In this document: one piece after another, positions 25,588-34,505 of the stretch | Layout: each line of letters begins with the position of its first letter | Numbering within the stretch: position 1 is the first letter of the stretch | Assembly (NCBI GenBank): GCA_035695045.1 | Contig: DASSEX010000080.1 | Coordinates: 1-64,000 of the forward strand | Direction of reading: 5' to 3' | Source: DASSKP01 sp035695045 | GTDB taxonomy: Bacteria > Actinomycetota > Actinomycetes > JAFAQI01 | Length of the DNA stretch: 64,000 nucleotides | Notes under the pieces: generated by a model | What the model saw: the letters and a program-made list of their open reading frames with translations, nothing else | Told to the model about the DNA's origin: nothing | Databases searched by the model: none | Translations under genes and position numbers: made by a program

Positions 25588-25629
25588 GGACTAGTCAAGG
25601 GACCAGTCCACTAGCCCGATGTGACTAGT
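25588..25629. promoter_or_regulatory. CTAG-rich repeats upstream of the CAP-domain gene
   Basis: GACTAGTC (25589-25596), GACCAGTC (25601-25608), CCACTAG and TGACTAGT (25622-25629) give several near-copies of an ACTAGT-like motif within 42 bases. CTAG is rare elsewhere in this DNA. The spot is 33-74 bases before the ATG of the secreted protein, so it may be a regulator or promoter site. No known box is recognised. Confidence 0.35.
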
Positions 25630-25661
25630 ACCCCCCCGAAGCCCAGTCGGAGGAAGTTCCC

Positions 25662-26216
25662 ATGCCTGGTCTGCTCCTGCGATTCGCCCGCGCGGTCGGC
25701 GTCATCACCGCCGCTGCCGGCCTCTGCAGTTTCGCGACGACGGTCGGTCCGATGTCCGAGACCGCGTCCGCCGGCACCTACGTGACCCTGTCCACGTTCG
25801 ACGCGCGCCTGCTCGCCGACATCAACCACGCACGCTCCTCTCGCGGCATCCGCACGCTCACCGTCGTCGCGGGAACGACGGACGTCGCGCACGGCTGGTC
25901 CTGCAAGCTCGCGTCGCTGAACTACCTGATGCACAACCCGAACCTCGGAAGCCAGCTCCAGTCGCACGGCTCCTACTACTGGACGACGTACGGCGAGAAC
26001 GTCGGCATGGAGTCCTCCAGCTCCGGCGCCGACGCCTTGTTCCGGGCGTACATGAACAGCGCGCCGCACCGGGCCAACATCCTCGACCCCGGCTACAAGT
26101 ACATCGGGATCCACACGAAGCGGACGACCTACTTCCGCTGGAACGTTCTCGACTTCGTCGGGAAGACGTCGTCGTCGTACAGCTACTCCTACGGCGCCAC
26201 CCGCAAGACCTGCTAG
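25662..26216 (+). CDS. Secreted CAP-domain (SCP/PR-1) protein
   Basis: A 184-residue secreted protein. The signal peptide (MPGLLLRFARAVGVITAAAGLCS...) is followed by a CAP domain: LLADINHARSSRGIRTLTV, AHGWSCKLA, YGENVGM, and LFRAYMNSAPHRANILDPGYKYIGI, with the family's conserved GEN and HR-NIL features. It ends in a cysteine, which can pair with the one in SCKLA. AGGAAG precedes the ATG. CAP proteins bind sterols or lipids or act in the envelope in various organisms; no specific role can be assigned here. Confidence 0.88.
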   Translation: MPGLLLRFARAVGVITAAAGLCSFATTVGPMSETASAGTYVTLSTFDARLLADINHARSSRGIRTLTVVAGTTDVAHGWSCKLASLNYLMHNPNLGSQLQSHGSYYWTTYGENVGMESSSSGADALFRAYMNSAPHRANILDPGYKYIGIHTKRTTYFRWNVLDFVGKTSSSYSYSYGATRKTC

Positions 26217-26341
26217 CCGACACGGCACTGCAGATGGGGATCACCGCCGGGTAAGTCCAGAAAGCCCGGCGAAATGCCGAGATGGCACCTAGCATCCCCC
26301 TGCGCCAAACACGAGTCGGGCGCTCGTTCGAGGAGTTGCCC

Positions 26342-29300
26342 GTGTCGTCCGCATGCCTGCGTCGCGCAGCGTCCGCCCTCGCCATGACCTTGGTGGGCGC
26401 GCTGTTCTCCCTTCCGGCCTCGGCCAGCACCCCGCCGTTGTACGACGCCCTGCTCTTCGACGGCGCGATCAACGACGGCATCGCCAACGGCGCCGTCTAC
26501 GACCTGACCGCGCCCGACTACCAGCCCTCCGTGGCTCTCGACCCGGCGACCGGTGCGCTCACCGTGACCGACGTCCAGGCCAGCACCGGCTCCACCATCG
26601 GCCAGCGGGTCCTGCTGGCGCCGCCGAGCGGCCAGACCTCGTTCACGGTCGGCACCGCCTACGACACGACCAAGACTCCCGGCGCGGGGACGGCGGAGCT
26701 GGACGCGCGCATCGGCGCAACCCAGTGCACGGCGTCCACCGGCCACCTCGTGATCAACCGCCTGGACGTCGACGGCACGACTGGGCAGGTGACGGCGTTC
26801 GCGGCGACGTTCGACCAGACCTGCACGGGCCGCACCGGCACCCTGTTCGGCGACATCCGGATGCACGCCCCCGAGGGATACCGCGCCGCGAAGGTCGCTC
26901 CCCTCGGGCTCTCCTTCGGCAACGTGCCGGTCGGCGGGGCGTCCTCGCCGCAGACGGTGACGATGACAGCGCTCCCCGGCGACCCACTGGTGACGGCCGC
27001 GGCGAGCGTCCACGGCACCAACGCAGACAACTTCGCCGTGAGCGCCGACAACTGCGCGGCGGAGGCGCCTGACGCGGTCACGCCGGGTGTCTCGTGCACG
27101 GTGTCGGTCACGGCCTCACCGACCGCACCGGGCACGCGCACGGCCGTGCTGTGGGTGCCGGACGGAACCGCTCGCGGCCACCGCCTCGTCAACCTGACCG
27201 CAAGCGGGGTCGTGCCGCCGGGAGCCCCCGGCGGTCTCACCGCCAGGCAGGCCGCCGATGGCATCGCGCTGTCGTGGACCTGGCCGACCGACACCGGCGG
27301 TGCGCCGGTGACGAAGTTCTCCGTCTTCCGCGGCGACACTGCCGCCAGCCTGACCTGGCTCGCCGACACCAGCTCGGCGTCGTACGCCGACACCATCTCC
27401 CCCACGACGCTGTCCGCGCACGACTACGTCTACGCGGTCAGCGCCGTCAACATCGCCGGCACCGGACCGCAGTCCGACCCGGCGTCGGCACGCACCCCCG
27501 ACGCCGTCACCACGTCGTCCACCGCGCCGAGCGTCCTGACCCTCGACGGTGCGCTCGGCTCGTACGTCGCCGGCGGTCGCTCGCTGGCGTTCGTCGGCGG
27601 GGTCAGCGGCGACAAGGTCACGCTGATCGCCGATCCCGGCCGTGTCTCGATCACCGGCCAGGACCAGACCATGACGCACTTCTCCTCCGCGTCCTTCGCC
27701 GCCCCGTCCGGCCAGACCCTCGTGCCCGGCACGACCTACACCGGCGCGCAAAGCGCGCCGCAGGCGGGCCAACCGATGATCAGCGTGGCCAGCGACGGGT
27801 CGGGCTGCTCGGGAGTCGGCCAGTTCACGGTTCTCGAGGCGGTCTACAGCGCGAGCGGCGCACCGGTGCGCGTCGCCATCGACTACGAGTTCCACTGCTA
27901 CGACATGACAACGCCGCGCGTCGTCGGCAGCGTCCGCTTCGGCAGTGACGTGGGCTGGACCGGCGTCCGGGTCGACGTGCCGACCACGCCGGCGCCGGTC
28001 GGGGCGGCGACGCAGGAGGTCGAGCACGTCCGCAACGTCGGCACCCAGCCGGTGACGCTCGGTGCCGCAGCCCTGCACGCCGGTCCGAGCTACGACCCGG
28101 ACACGAGTGCTGACTGGTCACTGGTGTCCGACGGCTGCAACGGCGTGACCCTGAACAGCGGTGAGTCCTGCGACGTGACGCTCAGCGTCACCGCGTCCGC
28201 GACCGGGCCGCGCGAGGTCGGGCTGCTGGTTCCGGCCGACACCCCACTCGGCGGCATCGACCGCTACCTCAGCGTCATGGGCGCCGTTCCGCCGCCGGCA
28301 CCGAGCTACCTGAACCCGACGACCGCCAGCGGTGGCGGCGTCCAGCTGCAGTGGAGCATCGACCAGGACTACCGCGCGCCGATCACGAGCTGGGAGGTCC
28401 TGCGCGGCACCACGGCGGACGACCTCGTGGTGGTGCACACCGTCGACCGGGCGACCTCGGGCCCGTCATGGACCGACCCGGACACCACGCCGGGCTTCCG
28501 GATGTACGCCGTCCGCGCCGTCAACGTCGCCGGGGCCGGCCCCATCACCTCCGTCGCCCTCACCTACGGGCCGGGTGCGCCGGTGGCGACCACACCGGTC
28601 TCCCTCGCCCGCGCTGTCGGGGTGAGCTGGCACCCGCCCGCGACCATGGACAGCCGTGCGGTGACCTACCGCGTCTACGCCGGACCCACCGCGGACAGCC
28701 TCACGCCTGCCGGCACGACAGCGGGGACGAGCTACGTCGTTCCCGGGGTTGCGCCCGGCACGACCTTCTACCTCGCGGTCGCGGCTCTGTACGACGGCAC
28801 GACCGAAGGCCCGCGCAGTGACGTCGTGTCCGTCACGGCCGGAAACTCCCAGCTGGTGGAAGCCGACCTGGACGGCGTACTCCGCGTGCACTCGACGGAC
28901 GGCGGCCCGGGCATCGCCCTGAGCGACGGCTTCGCAGTGCACGACACGCCCGCCGTGTCGCCGAACGGCGAGCTGCTCGCCTACACCGCTGGGTCGAGCA
29001 TCTACCTGCCCGGCCACATCACGATCCGGCCGGTCGACGGCAGCAGCGCCGCGGTCCAGCTCACCAGCTCGAGCTACCACGACGACAGCCCCGTGTTCAC
29101 GCCGGACGGCGCGCGCATCTACTTCGTCCGCTGGACCAACGGCACCCCGAGCATCCACTCCGTCCTGGCGGCCGGGGGCGGCGAGACGACGTTGCCCAAC
29201 AGCAACCAGCTGTTCGACCCGACGATCACGCCGGACGGTTCGGCGCTCATTGCGACCGATGGCTCGTCAGCAGCCGCGCCACTGGCGCGCATCGCCCTGC

Positions 29301-30286
29301 GTGACGGGACGTACGCCAAGACCTCTATCCCGGGCACGGCCTATGCGTCCGACCCATCGGTGAGCCCGGACGGCCGGCGACTGTCCTTCGTCAACGCCAG
29401 CGGCGTCGTCCAGGTGATCCCGGTCGCAGGCGGGACACCGACGACGGTGCCGACGCCTCCGGGGGCGATGAACACCAGCTGGTCGACAGACGGCAAATGG
29501 ATCTACGCCTCCGCGACCAATGCCAACGGCTCCTCCGACCTCTGGAAGCTGCACGCCGACGGCCAGGGCTGGCCGACGATGATCACCGGCAACGACCTCG
29601 TCGACGAGGGCTGGGTCACGACGGACACGATCGACACCACGGCACCGACGGTCACGACCGCGCGGCTGGCCCCTGCGAAACTCGCCGGCCAGGTGAACGT
29701 CTCGTGGAGCGGCACCGACGTGCTCAACCCGGTGACGTCGTACGACGTCCAGGTCCGGCGCGTGGCGTCGGACGGCACCGACTTCGGCTGGCAGACCGTG
29801 GTCACCGCGACCTCGGGTACGTCGGCCGTCGTCTCGCTGTCCGCTGACACCCAGACGTGCGTGGAAGTGCGCGCCCGCGACCGCGCCGGCAACCAGTCCG
29901 GCTGGTCACCCATGCAGTGCACCATCCGGCCGATGGACGACTCCGTCATGGCCGCCTCCGCGGGAACGCTCCGCGCGAAGGGGTCCGCCTACTACTTCCG
30001 AACCGTCACGCGAACGACGACGAAGGGAGCCTGGGTCTCCCGAGGCGGCATGCGCGGCAGGCGCTTCGTCGTCGTCGCGACGACCTGCCCGACCTGTGGC
30101 TCGGTCGAGGTGCTCGTCGGCAGCCACTGGATCGGGTCGCTGTCGCTGCACTCCTCGACCATCCGGCACCGGGTCGTGCTGAGACTTCCGCTGCAGTCGT
30201 CGACGCTGAGGGGAACGCTGCGCGTGCGGGCGACGACGTCCGGCAAGCTCGTGGAGATCGACGGCGCAGGCGTCGGACTGCAGTGA
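26342..30286 (+). CDS. Large secreted multidomain protein (ASH, FN3, TolB-like)
   Basis: A 1314-residue exported protein. The GTG at 26342 has AGGAG six bases upstream and gives a clean signal peptide (VSSACLRRAASALAMTLVGALFSLPASA). Two similar modules follow, each a beta-rich domain, an ASH/choice-of-anchor-type domain (LSFGNVPVGGASSPQTVT; TADWSL-type with paired cysteines) and a fibronectin type III domain (APGGLTARQAADGIALSW; APSYLNPTTASGGGVQLQW). A third FN3 domain leads into a six-bladed TolB/PD40-type propeller (TPDGARIYFVRW; SPDGRRLSFVN; STDGKWIYAS). A further FN3 and a basic C-terminal domain complete it. A surface adhesion or carbohydrate/protein-binding role is likely, not proven. 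Confidence 0.85.
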   Translation: MSSACLRRAASALAMTLVGALFSLPASASTPPLYDALLFDGAINDGIANGAVYDLTAPDYQPSVALDPATGALTVTDVQASTGSTIGQRVLLAPPSGQTSFTVGTAYDTTKTPGAGTAELDARIGATQCTASTGHLVINRLDVDGTTGQVTAFAATFDQTCTGRTGTLFGDIRMHAPEGYRAAKVAPLGLSFGNVPVGGASSPQTVTMTALPGDPLVTAAASVHGTNADNFAVSADNCAAEAPDAVTPGVSCTVSVTASPTAPGTRTAVLWVPDGTARGHRLVNLTASGVVPPGAPGGLTARQAADGIALSWTWPTDTGGAPVTKFSVFRGDTAASLTWLADTSSASYADTISPTTLSAHDYVYAVSAVNIAGTGPQSDPASARTPDAVTTSSTAPSVLTLDGALGSYVAGGRSLAFVGGVSGDKVTLIADPGRVSITGQDQTMTHFSSASFAAPSGQTLVPGTTYTGAQSAPQAGQPMISVASDGSGCSGVGQFTVLEAVYSASGAPVRVAIDYEFHCYDMTTPRVVGSVRFGSDVGWTGVRVDVPTTPAPVGAATQEVEHVRNVGTQPVTLGAAALHAGPSYDPDTSADWSLVSDGCNGVTLNSGESCDVTLSVTASATGPREVGLLVPADTPLGGIDRYLSVMGAVPPPAPSYLNPTTASGGGVQLQWSIDQDYRAPITSWEVLRGTTADDLVVVHTVDRATSGPSWTDPDTTPGFRMYAVRAVNVAGAGPITSVALTYGPGAPVATTPVSLARAVGVSWHPPATMDSRAVTYRVYAGPTADSLTPAGTTAGTSYVVPGVAPGTTFYLAVAALYDGTTEGPRSDVVSVTAGNSQLVEADLDGVLRVHSTDGGPGIALSDGFAVHDTPAVSPNGELLAYTAGSSIYLPGHITIRPVDGSSAAVQLTSSSYHDDSPVFTPDGARIYFVRWTNGTPSIHSVLAAGGGETTLPNSNQLFDPTITPDGSALIATDGSSAAAPLARIALRDGTYAKTSIPGTAYASDPSVSPDGRRLSFVNASGVVQVIPVAGGTPTTVPTPPGAMNTSWSTDGKWIYASATNANGSSDLWKLHADGQGWPTMITGNDLVDEGWVTTDTIDTTAPTVTTARLAPAKLAGQVNVSWSGTDVLNPVTSYDVQVRRVASDGTDFGWQTVVTATSGTSAVVSLSADTQTCVEVRARDRAGNQSGWSPMQCTIRPMDDSVMAASAGTLRAKGSAYYFRTVTRTTTKGAWVSRGGMRGRRFVVVATTCPTCGSVEVLVGSHWIGSLSLHSSTIRHRVVLRLPLQSSTLRGTLRVRATTSGKLVEIDGAGVGLQ

Positions 30287-30289
30287 CCG

Positions 30290-31060
30290 TCAGGGGTGCT
30301 GGCTGCTCACGCTCAGCACCTCGCCGGTGAGGTAGGACGCGTAGTCGCTCGCCAGAAAGACGATCACGTTGGCGACCTCCCACGGCTCGGCGGCGCGACC
30401 GAAGGCCTCACGAGAGGTGAGCTCGGCGAGCAGCTCGTCGGTGGTGACCTTGGCGAGGTTCTCGTGCATCGCGAGCGACGGTGCCACCGCGTTCACCCGT
30501 ACGCCGTCCGCCGCCGCTTCGACCGCTGCGCAGCGGGTCAGCGCCATCACGCCGGCTTTGGCCGCGGCGTAGTGCGACTGACCCTGCTGCGCCCGCCAGC
30601 CGATGACCGAGGCATTGTTGACGATCGCGCCGCCGTGGCTGTTCTGCTTGAACCGGCGCAGGGCCTCGCGGGTGCAGCGCATCGTCCCGGTCAGGGTCAC
30701 GCCGACGACTGCGTCCCACTGCTCGTCGGTCATGTCGGCGAGCGCCGCCGTGCCTCCCAGACCGGCGTTGTTGACCAGCACGTCGAAGTCGCCGACGGTG
30801 TCGAACATCCGCTGCACGTCGGTCTCGACCGTGACGTCGCAGGGCACCGCGACGGGCGCCGAGCCCATGACCTCCGCCAGGCGCTCCGCCGACTCCCCCA
30901 GACGGCGCTCGTGCCGGTCGCTGATCGCTACGACCGCACCTTCCTCGGCGCAACGTCTGGCCGTCGCGAAGCCGATGCCGGTGCCGGCAGCAGCGGTGAC
31001 GAGAACGCGCTTGCCGGCGAGCAGCTGGCGCCCGACGGGGTACGGCGGCGGCTGCGTCAC
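30290..31060 (-). CDS. ipdF: Short-chain dehydrogenase, IpdF-like
   Basis: A 256-residue SDR. The coenzyme motif is TAAAGTGIG (in place of TGxxxGIG), with NNAG at 97-100, serine in NNASVIGW and the YAAAK catalytic pair. It ends in SDYASYLTGEVLSVSSQHP. The TAAAGTGIG motif and C-terminal region match my memory of mycobacterial IpdF (Rv3559c), which reduces or oxidises a 5-hydroxy/oxo HIP-CoA-type intermediate of C/D-ring degradation. The GTG at 31060 overlaps the stop of the upstream SDR by 4 bases; the longer open frame is a shadow. The two-gene operon has the operator upstream of its first gene. Confidence 0.85.
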   Translation of the reverse strand: MTQPPPYPVGRQLLAGKRVLVTAAAGTGIGFATARRCAEEGAVVAISDRHERRLGESAERLAEVMGSAPVAVPCDVTVETDVQRMFDTVGDFDVLVNNAGLGGTAALADMTDEQWDAVVGVTLTGTMRCTREALRRFKQNSHGGAIVNNASVIGWRAQQGQSHYAAAKAGVMALTRCAAVEAAADGVRVNAVAPSLAMHENLAKVTTDELLAELTSREAFGRAAEPWEVANVIVFLASDYASYLTGEVLSVSSQHP

Positions 31061-31959
31061 TGTCCCTCGGCCTTGGCCGCCTTCTTCTGCATCATCTCGA
31101 TGTACTCGAACATCGGCATCCGGTCGACGCCGACGGCCGAGGGCAGCTTCTCCGCGAGCTCGGCGGGCGTCCAGCGGCCGTCCTTGACGATCGTCCGGAT
31201 CTCCCGCGGCTGGCTCCACAGCGCGACCTTGCCGCCGACAACGGTGTAGGTCTGGCCGGTCACGTCCTTCGCCGCGTCTGACAGCAGGTAGACGACCATC
31301 GGCGCGACGTCCTCGGGCTCGCCGGTCTCCGCGGTGCCCCCCGGGACGTTGGCCGCCATCCGCGTCTGCGCCACCGGCGCAATGCAGTTGGCGTTGACGC
31401 CGTACCTCTGGAGCCCCACGGCGGCACTGCGCATCAGCGCGACGATGCCACCCTTCGCGGCGGCGTAGTTGGCCTGCGACACGCTTCCCCACATGCCGAC
31501 GCCGGAGGTGAAGGCGACGAGCGAGCCGCCGCCCTCCTGCTTGCGCATCACGGCGCTGGCGGCACGGAAGACGGTGAACGTGCCCTTGAGGTGGGTGTCG
31601 ATGACGCCGTCCCACTCCTCCTCGGACATGTTGAACAGCATCCGCTCGCGCAGGATGCCCGCGACGCAGACGGCACCGTCGATGCGGCCGAACTTGTCGA
31701 CCGCTGTCTGCACGAGGCGCTCACCGGCCTCCATCGTCGAGATGTCGTCAGCGATCGCGATCGCGGTGCCGCCCGCCTTCTCGATCTCGGCAGCGACCGC
31801 GTCCGCGACCTCGCTCGACGGCTCGGCGCCGTCGATGCCGACGCCGTAGTCGTTGACGATGACGCTGGCTCCCTCGGCGGCGCAGGCGAGTGCTACGGCG
31901 CGCCCGATTCCGCGGCCGGCACCCGTGACAGCAATGACTTTTCCGTCCAGAAGACCCAC
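31057..31959 (-). CDS. Short-chain dehydrogenase/reductase
   Basis: A 300-residue SDR with TGAGRGIG, the VNDYGVG loop, a VAGI motif in place of NNAG (CVAGILRERMLFNM), serine in FTSGVG and YAAAKGG. The 'RERMLFNMSEEEWDGVIDTHLKGTF' region places it near the hydroxyacyl-CoA dehydrogenase part of multifunctional beta-oxidation enzymes. The C-terminus is extended by about 50 residues ending in KKAAKAEGQ. The GTG at 31959 gives the family N-terminus; the operator begins 15 bases upstream. First gene of the operon with the IpdF-like gene. Probably a 3-hydroxyacyl-CoA dehydrogenase acting on ring-derived CoA-thioesters. Confidence 0.85.
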   Translation of the reverse strand: MGLLDGKVIAVTGAGRGIGRAVALACAAEGASVIVNDYGVGIDGAEPSSEVADAVAAEIEKAGGTAIAIADDISTMEAGERLVQTAVDKFGRIDGAVCVAGILRERMLFNMSEEEWDGVIDTHLKGTFTVFRAASAVMRKQEGGGSLVAFTSGVGMWGSVSQANYAAAKGGIVALMRSAAVGLQRYGVNANCIAPVAQTRMAANVPGGTAETGEPEDVAPMVVYLLSDAAKDVTGQTYTVVGGKVALWSQPREIRTIVKDGRWTPAELAEKLPSAVGVDRMPMFEYIEMMQKKAAKAEGQ

Positions 31960-31973
31960 GGCCGGGAGCGTAC

Positions 31974-31988
31974 CTGACGCCCCGTCAG
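31974..31988. promoter_or_regulatory. Palindromic operator 4 (CTGACG-N3-CGTCAG)
   Basis: Perfect six-base inverted repeat around CCC, 15 bases upstream of the GTG of the SDR/IpdF operon and 19 bases from the stop of the minus-strand STAS gene. Same motif as the other five sites. Confidence 0.75.
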
Positions 31989-32006
31989 AAACTGCTCGCA
32001 AGGCAC

Positions 32007-32306
32007 TCAGCCGTCGAGGTTCAGCGCGAGTGCGCTGGCGATGCGCCGCATGCCGGCCGGCGGATTCGAGATGACGAAGACCTGGCCGTGAGCGGCAGCC
32101 CGCTGCCGCGCCGACAGGATGACGTTCAGTGCGACCACATCGATGAAGGTGACGTCCGTGCAGTCCAGGACCACCTCGGTGCCGCGCCTCAGGGCATCGA
32201 CGAGTGCGACGCGAAGGATCGGCGCGGACGGCAGGTCGAACTCGCCCCGGAGACGCAGCGTGACGCTGCTGCCCTCGATGGCGAGGTCGACAGTTGCCAG
32301 ATCCAC
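32007..32306 (-). CDS. STAS-domain protein, anti-sigma antagonist-like
   Basis: A 99-residue stand-alone STAS domain (VTLRLRGEFDLPSAPILRVALVDAL, VVLDCTDVTFIDVVALNVIL). In SpoIIAA-type antagonists the loop reads D-S-S-G-L with a phosphorylated serine; here it is D-V-V-A-L, so both serines are Val. It therefore cannot be switched by serine phosphorylation at that site, although the threonine of DCTDVTF remains nearby. No kinase or sigma gene is adjacent. It ends just upstream of the SDR/IpdF operator. Confidence 0.8.
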   Translation of the reverse strand: MDLATVDLAIEGSSVTLRLRGEFDLPSAPILRVALVDALRRGTEVVLDCTDVTFIDVVALNVILSARQRAAAHGQVFVISNPPAGMRRIASALALNLDG

Positions 32307-32540
32307 CGAACCTCCTGCATCGACCGCAACGTATCCGCTACGCAGGACGGGTTGAGTGGTCGTTGCCGCGTTCGGCGGAGTGTGGCTCCGACGCGGCCAC
32401 GGGGGTAACCGCGCCGGAGCGCTGGCAGCCCCCTGCTGGGCTTGGTTCAGACCCTACGCGCGCCCGGCCAGGACGCAATGGTCACAAATCCCCATTCCTG
32501 GCTGACGCCTAGATTGTGGGCGGCCGACAGGAGGTAACAC
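32307..32540. other. Intergenic region between STAS and VOC genes
   Basis: A 234-base divergent intergenic stretch that should hold the promoters of both genes. I see no palindrome, hairpin or small gene here. AGGAGGT just before the ATG at 32541 is a near-perfect ribosome site for the VOC gene. Confidence 0.4.
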
Positions 32541-32978
32541 ATGTCGATCAGGTTCGAGAACGTCGGCATTGCCGTGCGTGACATCGAAGAGGCGATCGCC
32601 TTCTTCGCCGACCTCGGGCTGAGCGTTCTCGGCCGGGACACGGTCAGTGGAGAGTGGGCCGACACCGCTGTCGGCCTCGACGGCAACCACGCCAAGATCG
32701 CCGTGCTCCAGACGCCGGACGGGAACGGCTGCCTCGAGCTGTTCGAGTACATCCACCCCGACGCGATCGAGACGAACCCGACACTTCCCCACGAGATCGG
32801 AATGCACCGGGTTGCGTTCTCGGTGGACGACATCGACGAGGCCCTGTCGGCAGCGGCGAAACATGGCTGTCACCCGTTGCGCGGCGTGGCGACGTATGGG
32901 GATGTCTACAAGCTCACCTACGTCCGCGGTCCGAGCGGAATCCTCGTGATGTTCGCGCAGGAGCTGAAAACGGGCTGA
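32541..32978 (+). CDS. VOC-superfamily (glyoxalase-like) protein
   Basis: A 145-residue vicinal-oxygen-chelate protein with two beta-alpha-beta-beta-beta modules: NVGIAVRDIEEAIAFFADLGL...LELFEY and GMHRVAFSVDDIDEALSAAAKHG...GILVMFAQEL. The usual metal ligands of the fold are partly visible (His in the second module, Glu in LELFEY and QEL). Candidates include methylmalonyl-CoA epimerase-like or dioxygenase-like enzymes; the sequence does not decide. It has an AGGAGGT ribosome site and is probably well translated. Confidence 0.85.
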   Translation: MSIRFENVGIAVRDIEEAIAFFADLGLSVLGRDTVSGEWADTAVGLDGNHAKIAVLQTPDGNGCLELFEYIHPDAIETNPTLPHEIGMHRVAFSVDDIDEALSAAAKHGCHPLRGVATYGDVYKLTYVRGPSGILVMFAQELKTG

Positions 32979-33031
32979 CCGGAGGTCCTTAGCCCCTACT
33001 CAGTCCGGCTGTCAGCCTGGACTCTCTTGCC

Positions 33032-33337
33032 ATGGCTGCGTGCGACGGAGTCACCGTCGAGATCTGGCGGGGCCACGCCCGGGTCGCATCGTGCTCCGGT
33101 CCCGACGATGCGGGCGGGTGCTCCGCCGCCGCCCCGCCGCCGGTAGAGCCGCTGTGTGCCGGCGCCGAGCTGCTCGTGCGAACAGCCCCCGACGACTGTT
33201 GGCACTTCACGGTCTCGTCCGCCGCACGCGGATGCCCACTGGCCTGGCTCGTGTCGGCACCGGATGCTTGGTCCGACGACGAGCTCTTCGACCCGCGCCT
33301 CTACCGCGAAGAACGAGGACCGGTGTTCGGCCGCTAG
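33032..33337 (+). CDS. Hypothetical cysteine-containing protein, 101 aa
   Basis: A 101-residue protein with seven cysteines (in AACDG, ASCSG, GGCSA, PLCAG, DDCWHF and RGCPLA among others) and no signal peptide or membrane helix. Third codon positions are strongly G/C, as in neighbouring genes, which supports coding. No family recognised. It lies between the VOC gene and the IpdC-like gene on the same strand, with weak ribosome-site evidence for its ATG. Confidence 0.5.
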   Translation: MAACDGVTVEIWRGHARVASCSGPDDAGGCSAAAPPPVEPLCAGAELLVRTAPDDCWHFTVSSAARGCPLAWLVSAPDAWSDDELFDPRLYREERGPVFGR

Positions 33338-33383
33338 TTACATGGCCAAGAAGTTCGGCCGAGCTCTGTGGATACTGCTTGCC

Positions 33384-34505
33384 ATGAACGTGATGCGTGA
33401 CCTTGTCGGCGTCGACTTCCCGCTGTTCGCCTTCAGCCACTGCCGTGACGTCGTCGCAGCGGTCAGCCGGGCCGGCGGCTTCGGCGTCCTCGGCGGCGCG
33501 AGCTTCACCCCGGAGTCACTCGAGACCGAGCTGAAGTGGATCGACGACCATGTCGACGGGAGGCCGTACGGCGTCGACATCCTCGTCCCGGAGCACCAGT
33601 TCGCCACCGGCGGGGCGACGATCGCGCAGCTCGCCGAGCACCTGCCCGAGGAACACCGCATCTTCGTCAAGGACCTCCTCGCGCAGTACGACGTCGACCT
33701 GGACAGCTCACGGAGCGGTGATGCCGATCTGCCGCCTGCGACGTCGCCGGAGATGGGCCAGGAGCTCATGGACGTCGCGTTCCGGCATCCGATCCGCCTC
33801 ATCGCCAACGCGCTCGGCATCGCACCTCCCTGGATGATCGAGCGGGGCAAGGCGGAGGGTGTCGCCGTCGCCGCTCTCGTCGGCGCGAAGGAGCACGCGA
33901 TCCGGCAGGTCGATGCGGGCGTCGACATTCTGGTCGCGCAGGGCACCGAGGCCGGCGGTCACTGCGGCGAGGTCAGCACCCTCGTCGTCGTACCCGAGGT
34001 GATCCGCGCCATCAAGGACACCCGCAACGTCCCGGTGCTGGCCGCGGGCGGCATCATGACGGGCGAGCAGATGGCCGGTTGCATGGCGATGGGCGCGGCC
34101 GGAGCGTGGACCGGTTCGGTCTGGCTCGCGACGACCGAGTCCGAGGTCTCCGAGTCGTTCCGGCAGAAGATGGTGGCCGCCGGATCGCGCGACACCATTC
34201 GCTCGAAAGCGCGCACGGGCAAGCCGAGCCGACAGCTGCGCAGTGCGTGGCACGACGCCTGGGAAGGCCCGGACAGTCCCGGCTCACTGCCACTGCCGCT
34301 GATGTCGATCCTCAGCACGCCGGCATTCGCGAGCATCGACAAGGCCGCCGACGCGGGCAATGCGAGAGCGCGCGAGCTGGTCAGCTACTGGGTCGGCCAA
34401 GGGGTCGGGCTCGTCGACAGGGTCAAGAGCGCCGAGCAGGTCGTGCAGGAGTTCATGCGCGACTACGCCGAAGCGGTCGAACGGCTGTCCTCGCTTCTGG
34501 ACTGA
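33384..34505 (+). CDS. ipdC: Nitronate monooxygenase-family flavoprotein, IpdC-like
   Basis: A 373-residue FMN-binding TIM-barrel protein. The N-terminal DLVGVDFPLFAFSHCRDVVAAVSRAGGFGVLGG, middle QGTEAGGHCGEVSTLVVVPEV and phosphate-binding VLAAGGIMTGEQMAGCMAMGAAGAW match the nitronate monooxygenase / 2-oxoacid-type fold. The N-terminal region matches mycobacterial IpdC as I recall it. IpdC introduces unsaturation into a COCHEA/HIP-CoA-type intermediate during C/D-ring opening. ATG 33384 gives the family start; an ATG at 33342 would add 14 residues. It converges on the small gene at 34463. Confidence 0.85.
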   Translation: MNVMRDLVGVDFPLFAFSHCRDVVAAVSRAGGFGVLGGASFTPESLETELKWIDDHVDGRPYGVDILVPEHQFATGGATIAQLAEHLPEEHRIFVKDLLAQYDVDLDSSRSGDADLPPATSPEMGQELMDVAFRHPIRLIANALGIAPPWMIERGKAEGVAVAALVGAKEHAIRQVDAGVDILVAQGTEAGGHCGEVSTLVVVPEVIRAIKDTRNVPVLAAGGIMTGEQMAGCMAMGAAGAWTGSVWLATTESEVSESFRQKMVAAGSRDTIRSKARTGKPSRQLRSAWHDAWEGPDSPGSLPLPLMSILSTPAFASIDKAADAGNARARELVSYWVGQGVGLVDRVKSAEQVVQEFMRDYAEAVERLSSLLD

